Assembly (NCBI GenBank): GCA_016183075.1
Contig: JACPFH010000584.1
Coordinates: 1 to 10,485 of the forward strand
Source: Deltaproteobacteria bacterium
Lineage (GTDB): Bacteria; Desulfobacterota; Binatia; UBA9968
Reading direction: 5' to 3'
Length of the DNA: 10,485 nt
Below are positions 1-6,461 of this stretch, in pieces. Every line of letters starts with the position of its first letter. Position 1 is the stretch's first letter. The position numbers and the translations under genes are program-made. Below the pieces are notes generated by a model. That model ran no database searches. It had not been told where the DNA came from and was given only the letters and a program-made list of their open reading frames with translations.

Positions 1-78
1 ATTTACTAGTCGGAATTTCTCGCAAAGCCTATCGGGGCGGAGTCTTCGGCGCGCGGCGGATACGTTCATGCTGACCGG

Positions 79-142
79 TTGAACGATTTGAACGGCTTGA
101 ACCGATTCGGCGTTCAAAACGTTCCAAACGTTCAAACAGTTC
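79..142. repeat. Palindrome made of 9-nt periodic TTGAAC / GTTCAA units
   Basis: The left arm carries GAAC at 81, 90 and 99, an exact 9-nt period. The right arm carries GTTC at 112, 121, 130 and 139, also exactly 9 nt apart. The two arms are mirror-symmetric about position 107, so 79-102 can pair with 112-135 with only a few mismatches around a loop of about 9 nt. The fourth right-arm unit has no partner. The sequence is intergenic and its function is unknown. It resembles, in design but not in sequence, the palindrome at 3389-3480. The open frame that runs through it (79-432) is low-complexity translation of the repeat and is not considered a gene. Confidence 0.8.
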
Positions 143-685
143 AAAATGGTCGGCGCCTGCGCCAGCCTACGTATTGCTACGGCTGCAGCCTCGCTCGCGC
201 TCCCTTCGGTCGCCCCCTCGGTCGCGGAAATGGACGTACGGTGACAAATCTCGGCAACATGGGAAAATATTGCATACCGAGAAACGCCTCCCTCCTTTTA
301 TCGCAATACGGCGGCTCTCCTAACGTGCGAAATAAATTGGCATTTCCAAAGCATCACGACCGGAGATCGCAAGCGGCATGGGAGTTGCTTCCACCGAAGA
401 GGCGCAGCGACGTCATTCCCAAGGAGGCATGAATTGGAAGGGCCTTTGTTCGTTTTTAGCTTTCTCCTCGGACTGAGCCTGAGCTTCGCATACAGCCAGC
501 GGGCCACTTCCCCAATGATGCCCGCAAGATCATGCCGGCCAAGCAACATCCCGACCGGGCTTCCTTATCTCCTCGAGCTCATCGAGCGCTCTCGGCCAGT
601 CCTCTTTGAGCAGCCGAGATAAGGCCCGGTCGGCCAGAAGCTTCCGGCTGACACCGCGCCCAGTAATTGGTTTCGCTCAACACGA
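143..685. other. Region without a convincing intact gene
   Basis: No open frame here has both a plausible start with ribosome binding site and a recognisable protein. The stretch 190-235 is GC-rich with a short direct repeat (TCGGTCGC, twice, about 12 nt apart). The part next to the carboxyltransferase gene may hold a decayed coding sequence on the minus strand, listed separately. No clear rho-independent terminator was seen after the carboxyltransferase stop codon at 686-688. Confidence 0.5.
298..676 (-). pseudogene. Possible decayed coding stretch, unidentified
   Basis: On the minus strand, a stop-free stretch from 676 down to 533 without an ATG translates to a charged, helix-like peptide containing LLKEDWPRALDELEEIRK. 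It then hits a stop at 530-532. A second minus-strand frame, overlapping from about 549 down to 298, reads MLLGRHDLAGIIGEVARWLY and then becomes composition-like noise. The protein-like character passes from one frame to the next near 545, which would fit an old gene with a frameshift. No family was recognised and no ribosome binding site was seen. It could equally be chance open frames in GC-rich DNA. Confidence 0.2.
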
Positions 686-2122
686 TTAAGCCGGTCGTTG
701 GAGAGCGTCCCCTTTTTCCCTGAGGGTTAGGTACTCCTTGGCCTGCATGGGGAAAAGGACACCCAAGAGAATATCTTCCTCACTTCTTGCCAACGGGCCA
801 AGCTCGTTAACCGCCCTATCCCAGTCACCCGGGTCGGCAAGCTCCCCTGACCTTAGTGAATAATCGGGTTCCTTGTCCTTCATTATCTTCTTGATCAGTT
901 CCTTACTGACAGGGCCTGGCGGTCGCCCGTACTTGCCTTTCACGTAATCGGTGGTCTCCCTGGTAACGATTTTGTATCTCTCTCCCGCCAGCACATTGAG
1001 CACTGCCTGCACGCCCACGATCTGGCTGGTGGGGGTAAGCAGCGGCGGATGGCCCAGGTCCCGCTCCACACTGGGGGTCTCTTTCAGAGCGGCCTCCATC
1101 AGCTTCATCTTTCCCGCTTCCTTTAACTGGGCAACCATGTTGGATATCATCCCGCCAGGGATCTTGTGAATGAAGACCTCGCCGCTAACCCCAGTATACC
1201 CTGTCTCGTATTTTTCGTATTTTTCCTTGATGTGCCGCGTGATCTGAGCGGGCTCCTCCAGGAGCTTCAGGTCTATACCGGTATCAAAAGGAGTATCCTT
1301 TAACGACGCCACCATGGTTTCGGTAGCGGGGTGCGCCGAGCCAAATGACAGCGGGGACATCACCGTATCGACCATGTCCACCCCCGCCAGGATGGCCATC
1401 AGGTGGCACATGCTGGAGGTCCCGCCCATGTCGTGACAGTGGAGGAGAACCGGAAGCCTATTCTTAGCCCGGTCTTTTATCCCTTTAATGATCCTATAGC
1501 TATCAAAGGGGGTCATGATCCCCGTGGCATCCTTCAGGGACAGCCAATCCGCCCCTACCTCTATCAGTTGCTCTCCATACTCCATCCACCTTTCCAAAGT
1601 ATGGACGGGACTTACCGTGTAGTTCACCTCCACATGGGCTTCCCCGCCCATCTCCTTTACGGCCTTTGTGGCCACTTCGATGTTTCTAAAGTCGTTGGTG
1701 GCCTCGAATATCCGAAACACGTTCATTCCGTTGGCTATAGCCCTCTCAACGAACTTATAAACGATCTTATCCGTATACGGTCGATAGGCGAGCAGATGCT
1801 GTCCACGCAGAAGCATCTGTAGTTTGGTGTTGGGCATGACCGCCTTGATCCTTCTCAGCCTTTCCCAGGGGTCCTCCTTCAGATATCTCATGCAGACGTC
1901 AAAAGTGGCGCCTCCCCAAACCTCCACGGCATAGAAGCCACACTTGTCCAGGGAGACACACATGGGAAGGAGGTCATCCGTAGTGACCCGTGTCGCGAGC
2001 TTACACTGCTGACCGTCTCTCGGGGTCAGGTCGGTGATCTTAACCCTCCTACTCCCGGCAGGTTCTTTGAGCAGCGTCTTTATACCCTCAGCCAGTTGGT
2101 CTAAGATCTCTTGCAAGCGCAT
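686..2122 (-). CDS. Stand-alone carboxyltransferase subunit of a biotin-dependent carboxylase/decarboxylase (PycB/OadA/5S type)
   Basis: This 478-residue protein belongs to the family that moves CO2 between carboxybiotin and a 2-oxo acid (pyruvate/oxaloacetate, or propionyl-CoA in transcarboxylase 5S). Residues ~25-285 form the HMGL-like TIM barrel, with a variant DLTPRDGQQ opening (31-39), the EVWGGATFD and LRGQ motifs, the active-site lysine motif SLKDATG (K197) and the metal-binding histidines in LHCHDMGG (H228, H230). The conserved C-terminal PYC/OADA domain follows, including IPGGMISN (321-328) and LTPTSQIVG (362-370). It ends without a biotin-attachment domain (no AMKM motif), so it must work with a separate biotin carrier and, for a carboxylase, a biotin carboxylase; neither is in the window. 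A strong Shine-Dalgarno complement at 2131-2138 supports the ATG at 2122. Arginine codons AGA/AGG are frequent, unlike neighbouring genes. The exact substrate cannot be decided. Confidence 0.9.
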   Translation of the reverse strand: MRLQEILDQLAEGIKTLLKEPAGSRRVKITDLTPRDGQQCKLATRVTTDDLLPMCVSLDKCGFYAVEVWGGATFDVCMRYLKEDPWERLRRIKAVMPNTKLQMLLRGQHLLAYRPYTDKIVYKFVERAIANGMNVFRIFEATNDFRNIEVATKAVKEMGGEAHVEVNYTVSPVHTLERWMEYGEQLIEVGADWLSLKDATGIMTPFDSYRIIKGIKDRAKNRLPVLLHCHDMGGTSSMCHLMAILAGVDMVDTVMSPLSFGSAHPATETMVASLKDTPFDTGIDLKLLEEPAQITRHIKEKYEKYETGYTGVSGEVFIHKIPGGMISNMVAQLKEAGKMKLMEAALKETPSVERDLGHPPLLTPTSQIVGVQAVLNVLAGERYKIVTRETTDYVKGKYGRPPGPVSKELIKKIMKDKEPDYSLRSGELADPGDWDRAVNELGPLARSEEDILLGVLFPMQAKEYLTLREKGDALQRPA

Positions 2123-2284
2123 AACACAACTCCTTCCTCACGGCAGCCTGAAAGATAGGCCAGTCTTGCCCTCCTAGTCAAAAGACCGCCGTCGCCCCTC
2201 TAATTTGCATTCATTGAAAGAAGTCTGCAACCGGCTCCTGCCTGCTTCGGATCGGCTCGGGCCGGAAGATTACTCCCTGCGTTA

Positions 2285-3085
2285 ATGTATGTTCGTGTGG
2301 ATCGTTGCTATTTGGCGGTCACTCGGTTAAGCAGACGATGGATGGCCTTCTCGGTTCATTTCCGCGCCGGCGTAAAAACCGCTGTTCCCGTGTGGTTCGC
2401 TTTCATTCCGATCGCATTTGCAATGGGCGTGGCCGCCAAGGCCCACGGGCTTCACTGGGGTGAAATCGTCCTGATGTCGGCCCTCGTCTACGGCGGGCCA
2501 TCGCAGTTCGCCGCGCTCGAGCCGTTAGCGGCCGGGAAGCCCGCGTTTCAGATCCTTCTCACGACATTTCTCATCAACGTCCGGTTTTTGCCGATGAGCG
2601 CGACCCTTGCTCCATACTTTCGCCGGGCCAGGGGCGCGCAATTTTTCCTCGCCGCGCACCTGGTGAGCCCGAGCAGCTTTCTCCTCACGCACGTTCATGC
2701 ACAGAAACAGAAAAAGGCTCGCGATCCAGCGATCCATGGCGAAGTTTTGAATGATGGGCGGCAATATCTCGACTACTTTTACGGCGTCTCGACCACGTGC
2801 TTTCTGGTCTGGGTGACCGGGACCGCGTTTGGCTACTGGGCGGCGCTGGCCGTGTCCCCTGCTTTCCATGAGGGGCTGCGGTTCGTTCTGCCCGGCTACT
2901 TTGCGTGCATTTTCGCGCTCGAAATACGGGAGTGGTTCTTACGGTTTGTTTGCCTGATCAGTCTTTTAGTCGCGGTCCCCACCGGCGTCTTGAGCCCGCA
3001 GTGGGGCTGGTTATTGACGTCGCTCGTCGTGGCGACGTGCATCTGGGGTGTTGAGCAATGGACGAAATCCGCTTCTGGATCGTAG
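2285..3085 (+). CDS. azlC: AzlC family branched-chain amino acid permease, large subunit
   Basis: This is the large membrane subunit of the AzlCD type (LIV-E family), whose members export branched-chain amino acids or toxic analogues such as azaleucine. The protein is very hydrophobic with several membrane segments. It shows the family signature at residues 69-78 (YGGPSQFAAL) and the NVRFLPMS segment at 98-105, where related proteins have an N-R-x-x-x-M pattern. The frame opens at 2285 (266 residues), but an in-frame ATG at 2342 would give 247 residues, closer to the usual AzlC length and beginning just before the first conserved helix. Neither start has a clear ribosome binding site. It overlaps the start of azlD by 28 nt, typical of co-translated partners, and is divergent from the carboxyltransferase gene. 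Confidence 0.85.
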   Translation: MYVRVDRCYLAVTRLSRRWMAFSVHFRAGVKTAVPVWFAFIPIAFAMGVAAKAHGLHWGEIVLMSALVYGGPSQFAALEPLAAGKPAFQILLTTFLINVRFLPMSATLAPYFRRARGAQFFLAAHLVSPSSFLLTHVHAQKQKKARDPAIHGEVLNDGRQYLDYFYGVSTTCFLVWVTGTAFGYWAALAVSPAFHEGLRFVLPGYFACIFALEIREWFLRFVCLISLLVAVPTGVLSPQWGWLLTSLVVATCIWGVEQWTKSASGS

Positions 3086-3378
3086 TCGGGATGGGGCTTG
3101 TGACCTACATTAGCCGGCTGGCGCCGCAGTTGCTGATGACGGGGCGAAACTTTCCTGAAGTCCTTGATCGCTACCTGCGCTACCTTTCCTACGCCCTCGT
3201 GGTGAGCGTCATCTCGGTTAACCTTTTTATTTCCGGAGCGCGCTTCGAGGCCGGTGCAGCGCCGCAGCGCTCTTTCGCCCTCGTTTCGGCTATCATCGTC
3301 GCGTTGATTACAAAGAGCAGCCTCATCGGCATGCTCTCCGGGACCGCTATTATCCTCGTCCTTTCGTGGGCTCGCTGA
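3058..3378 (+). CDS. azlD: AzlD family branched-chain amino acid transport protein, small subunit
   Basis: This 106-residue hydrophobic protein has the AzlD layout: an N-terminal helix with GLVTYISRLAPQ (residues 13-24), an amphipathic stretch LDRYLRYLSYALV (36-48), and two further helices at ~68-86 and ~88-103. Family members pair with AzlC to form the exporter. Its ATG lies inside the 3' end of azlC, preceded by GGGGTG about 7 nt upstream, so the two are translated together. Nothing in the sequence shows the substrate; branched-chain amino acid export is the family assignment. Confidence 0.85.
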   Translation: MDEIRFWIVVGMGLVTYISRLAPQLLMTGRNFPEVLDRYLRYLSYALVVSVISVNLFISGARFEAGAAPQRSFALVSAIIVALITKSSLIGMLSGTAIILVLSWAR

Positions 3379-3388
3379 ACTGAAAAAC

Positions 3389-3480
3389 AAGGCAATAGGC
3401 ATTAGGCAACAGGCAACAGTTCGGACGATGGGCTCGCAGTCTCGGATTGCTATTGCCTACTGCCTATTGCCTATTGCCTT
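3389..3480. repeat. Large palindrome of 7-nt periodic AGGCAAT / ATTGCCT units
   Basis: The left arm has GGCA at 3391, 3398, 3405 and 3412, and the right arm has TGCC at 3454, 3461, 3468 and 3475; both have an exact 7-nt period. The arms mirror each other about position 3434.5. Comparing 3389-3419 with the reverse complement of the right arm gives 27 identities in 31 positions, and the central spacer is about 30 nt. It fills the gap between azlD and the cupin gene, ending about 24 nt before the cupin ATG. As RNA it would form a long hairpin, and the right arm is followed by a T-rich stretch (CTTCTTTTCTTCT), so it might weakly act as a terminator. It may instead be a dispersed heptameric repeat of the kind known from cyanobacteria (STRR). 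Confidence 0.85.
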
Positions 3481-3504
3481 CTTTTCTTCTACAAGAGCCA
3501 GTCT

Positions 3505-3849
3505 ATGAAGATCACAAGACTCTACGCGGGCGACGACGGCGAGTCCCACTTTGAAGAGATAGAGGTTGAAACCGAGAAGACCCAGCCTGTCGAAGGCATG
3601 ATTTTTCGCCAGGTCCCGCCGGGTCACGTTTGGGATTGGCACCGGCCGCCGCAGCGGCAATACGTGATCACTCTATCCGGCCAGGCAGAGATTGAAATCG
3701 GTGACGGGACAAAGAAGACCTTGAGGCCCGGGACCATCATGTTGGTGGATGACACGACGGGCAGGGGTCACATCACGCGGGTTATCGGCACTGAGCCTCG
3801 CCTCTATGCCGCTATTCCGGTGAAATCAGTGCGCGACCGGCGAGCGTGA
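3505..3849 (+). CDS. Small single-domain cupin protein
   Basis: A 114-residue protein folding as one cupin barrel. Cupin motif 1 is recognisable but reduced: G40, H46, then P48 where the second metal histidine would be, Q52 in the usual Glu position and G59 closing the motif (LSGQAEIEIGDG). Motif 2 has LRPGTIMLVDD with the PG turn at 75-76 and H89 downstream. The metal site is thus degenerate or unusual, so the protein may bind a small molecule or metal without a dioxygenase-like centre. Its stop is followed one base later by the GTG of the MFS transporter, implying co-transcription and coupled translation. The true substrate is unknown. Confidence 0.75.
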   Translation: MKITRLYAGDDGESHFEEIEVETEKTQPVEGMIFRQVPPGHVWDWHRPPQRQYVITLSGQAEIEIGDGTKKTLRPGTIMLVDDTTGRGHITRVIGTEPRLYAAIPVKSVRDRRA

Positions 3850-3850
3850 C

Positions 3851-5026
3851 GTGCCGAGCCGGACTAAAGCCGATTGGCCGACCGCGCTGATCGCCGCTTC
3901 CGCGAACCTGCTCCCATCCATGGTCGTGGCCACACTGGGGATTGCCCTCTCCGATGTGCGCCGGACCTTGCTCCTATCCGAGGTAGAGGCCGGAAGCCTG
4001 TTCTCGGCTATCTTTGTCGTCGCGGCGGTCTCGAGCGCTTTTGCCGGAAGGCTCACGGATAAAATTGGAAGGAAGGCCGTGCTGGTAACCGGGGTCAGCA
4101 TGGCATCCCTCGGATTCGCCTCGGCAGGCCTGAGCGGGGCCTATCCCCTGACGCTGTTGCTCCTCGCGGTCACCGGGCTCGGCTACGGCTTTACCACCCC
4201 GTCGCTCTACGCCCTCATGTCCGACCTGGTTCCCGCAAGAAGGGGCCTGGGAGCAAGCCTGGTTACCGTCGCTTATGCGACCGGGGGCTCTCTGGGCTCC
4301 GTCATCTCGAGTGCCATCATCGCCCGGGCCGGCTGGCGCCCTGCCTTTCTCGCCGTGGGCGGCTTCGGCATAGCAATTACGGGTCTGGAGATGCTTTGGA
4401 TTCGGACGGTCGGCAAAAAATATAGCGCGTATGTCGGTCTTTCGTTCCGCAAAGCACTCAACCGAAGCATCCTCGTTCTCGCCGTAGCGGAATTTTTCGG
4501 TGGCTCGGTATTCTGGAGCTCGGCTTCGTGGACCCCCACGGTCTTGCGGACCGTCAAGGAACTGAGCCTTGGGGAAACCGGTTTGGTCATGGGGGTGTGG
4601 GCGCTGACTCCGATGATCGGGGCCCTGTTGTTGGGAAACCTTTCCGACAAGGTAGGGCGCAAAACGGTTATTCTGTGGAGCGCGTTTCCCGGCGCAATCC
4701 TCGCCGTGGTCGTTTATTACTGGCTTGCCTCTTTCGGCTCTCTGGCGATCGGCCTCGGACTCTTCGGGTTCCTCAAGGCCACCGCCCCCACTCTGATCAT
4801 TCCACTGGCGCAAGAGTCCGCCGCAGCCGAAAACGCCGGAACCGCAAGCGGCGTCGTCATGTCCATGCACTATGTGGCGGCAGTGGTCGCCCCGCTCGTC
4901 GCGGCCCATCTCATCGCCACCACCGGCGATATGATCCTGACGATGATCCTCACCGCCTCCCTACCCCTGATCATCTACGGCTGTCTGATCGCGACGATCA
5001 GAGAGAAAGGACCGGTCAGATCTTAG
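3851..5026 (+). CDS. Major facilitator superfamily transporter
   Basis: A 391-residue integral membrane protein with about 12 hydrophobic segments in two halves. The MFS loop motif appears in both: GRLTDKIGRK at residues 66-75 (loop 2-3) and GNLSDKVGRK at 262-271 (loop 8-9), marking the internal duplication. R129-R131 and the GGSLGS segment (145-150) follow the usual N-half pattern. Translation starts with GTG, one base after the stop of the cupin gene, and ends directly against the open frame of selA, so it sits between a cupin and the selenocysteine genes in one apparent operon. The substrate cannot be read from the sequence. A link with uptake of a selenium- or sulfur-containing compound is only suggested by position. 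Confidence 0.85.
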   Translation: MPSRTKADWPTALIAASANLLPSMVVATLGIALSDVRRTLLLSEVEAGSLFSAIFVVAAVSSAFAGRLTDKIGRKAVLVTGVSMASLGFASAGLSGAYPLTLLLLAVTGLGYGFTTPSLYALMSDLVPARRGLGASLVTVAYATGGSLGSVISSAIIARAGWRPAFLAVGGFGIAITGLEMLWIRTVGKKYSAYVGLSFRKALNRSILVLAVAEFFGGSVFWSSASWTPTVLRTVKELSLGETGLVMGVWALTPMIGALLLGNLSDKVGRKTVILWSAFPGAILAVVVYYWLASFGSLAIGLGLFGFLKATAPTLIIPLAQESAAAENAGTASGVVMSMHYVAAVVAPLVAAHLIATTGDMILTMILTASLPLIIYGCLIATIREKGPVRS

Positions 5027-5065
5027 TTGAATTTGGCTCGACCTTGTGCAAACCTGAAATCACAC

Positions 5066-6457
5066 ATGGAAGAGCGGGCCAAAAATCTTTTGCGCGAGCT
5101 TCCTTCGGTCGATCGACTCCTCAAACATCCCCGGAGCGAATCCCTGCTCGCGCGCTTCAACCGCGATTATGTAACGCAGACTTGCAGAGAAGTCCTTGAC
5201 CAGCTGCGGCAAAGCATTCGGCTGCGAACGGCGCTCGACGACGGCGAACTCGACGACGAGCGGATTCTAGGCCGGGTCGAAAAACAGATCGACACAAACC
5301 AGCAACCGGGCCTGATGCGTGTCGTCAATGCTACCGGCACGGTGCTGCACACGAATCTGGGGCGGGCGCTCCTGCCCAACGCGGCGATCGAGGCGCTGTC
5401 CCAGGTGGCCGGCCACCCGGTCAACCTCGAATATGATCTCGCCGCGGGCAAGCGGGGAAAGCGCGAGGAGTCGATCGAGAGCCTCCTTTTGAGCCTGACC
5501 GGCGCGCAGGGCGCAACCGTGGTCAACAACAACGCCGCGGCTGTCCTGCTGGGGCTAAACACGTTAGCCATGGGAAAGGAGGTCATCGTCTCGCGCGGCG
5601 AGCTGATCGAGATTGGCGGCTCCTTTCGCATTCCAGAGATCATGGCGAAAAGCGGCGCCGTCCTCAAAGAGGTCGGCACCACCAACCACACCCATCCCGG
5701 GGACTACGAAAAGGCCATCGGCAAGAAAACCGCTCTGCTCCTCAAAGTCCACACCAGCAATTACAGGATCGTCGGCTTCGCCGCCGAGGTGGGTTTGGCG
5801 GAGCTGGTCGCAATCGGGAAAAAACACAAGATCCCGGTCATGGAAGATTTGGGCAGCGGGGCGCTGATCGATCTCAGCCAATATGGTTTGCCCAAGGAGC
5901 CGGTGGTGGCCGAGCGCGTAAAGCTCGGCGCCGATATCATCACCTTCAGCGGCGATAAGGTGCTCGGCGGGCCGCAGGCAGGGCTGGTCGTCGGGAAAAA
6001 AAGCCGGATCGCCCAGATGAACAAGAATCCGCTCAAGCGGGCCTTGCGCTGCGGCAAGCTTACCTTAGCGGCCCTGGAGGCGACGCTCTCCCTCTACCGA
6101 CAGTCCGCCGACGTGGTCAAGGATGTCCCGACTCTAAAAGCCTTTACCCGCCTGCTGCCGGAGATCGAGGAAGTAGGGCGGCGGGCTCTTCCCGCGCTTG
6201 AGAAAGCGCTCGGCGAAGGATTTCAATTGAGCCTCGAAGATTCCACGGCGCAGATTGGCAGCGGCGCGCTCCCGACGGAGGAGATTCCGAGCAAGGTAAT
6301 CGCGATCCGCCACCGAACCCTCAAACCCGAGCGCATTGCCGAGAAATTTCGTAGCGCCCGGCCTCCGATTTTGGGCCGGATCCGGGAGGACCGCTTTTTG
6401 CTCGATCTGAGAACTATATTTGACCCTGAAGAGCTGGTCCCACACTTTACAATTTAA
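5066..6457 (+). CDS. selA: L-seryl-tRNA(Sec) selenium transferase
   Basis: SelA is a cytosolic PLP enzyme that converts Ser-tRNA(Sec) to Sec-tRNA(Sec) using selenophosphate. In this numbering it begins LRELPSVDRLL, shows VNATGTVLHTNLGRA (residues 87-101), VVNNNAAAV (152-160), EVGTTNHTHPGDY (202-214) and the PLP-lysine motif TFSGDKVLGGPQ with K298 (E. coli K295). The frame can be opened earlier by a TTG at 5027 immediately after the MFS stop (476 residues), but the ATG at 5066 gives 463 residues, the same length as E. coli SelA, with the usual N-terminus. Neither start has a good Shine-Dalgarno, so translation may depend on coupling to the upstream gene. selB follows 4 nt after the stop codon. 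Confidence 0.95.
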   Translation: MEERAKNLLRELPSVDRLLKHPRSESLLARFNRDYVTQTCREVLDQLRQSIRLRTALDDGELDDERILGRVEKQIDTNQQPGLMRVVNATGTVLHTNLGRALLPNAAIEALSQVAGHPVNLEYDLAAGKRGKREESIESLLLSLTGAQGATVVNNNAAAVLLGLNTLAMGKEVIVSRGELIEIGGSFRIPEIMAKSGAVLKEVGTTNHTHPGDYEKAIGKKTALLLKVHTSNYRIVGFAAEVGLAELVAIGKKHKIPVMEDLGSGALIDLSQYGLPKEPVVAERVKLGADIITFSGDKVLGGPQAGLVVGKKSRIAQMNKNPLKRALRCGKLTLAALEATLSLYRQSADVVKDVPTLKAFTRLLPEIEEVGRRALPALEKALGEGFQLSLEDSTAQIGSGALPTEEIPSKVIAIRHRTLKPERIAEKFRSARPPILGRIREDRFLLDLRTIFDPEELVPHFTI

Positions 6458-6461
6458 TCTT

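Noticed and set aside
79..432. Open frame of 117 residues through the 9-nt repeat
   Set aside because: Its first part is just the repeat read in frame (Asn every third residue) and the rest has no recognisable domain or good start context.
3385..3495. Periodic repeats considered as a CRISPR array
   Set aside because: Units are only 7 nt long, adjacent without spacers, and arranged as inverted arms; there are no cas genes nearby.
3974..4909. Minus-strand open frame of 311 residues opposite the MFS gene
   Set aside because: Low-complexity Gly/Arg/Asp/Gln-rich text, typical of the complement of a membrane-protein gene; the plus strand has both MFS motifs.
5027..5065. TTG start for SelA giving a 13-residue extension
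   Set aside because: The extension is not typical of SelA; the ATG at 5066 gives the normal length and N-terminus. It is not fully excluded because neither start has a clear ribosome binding site.
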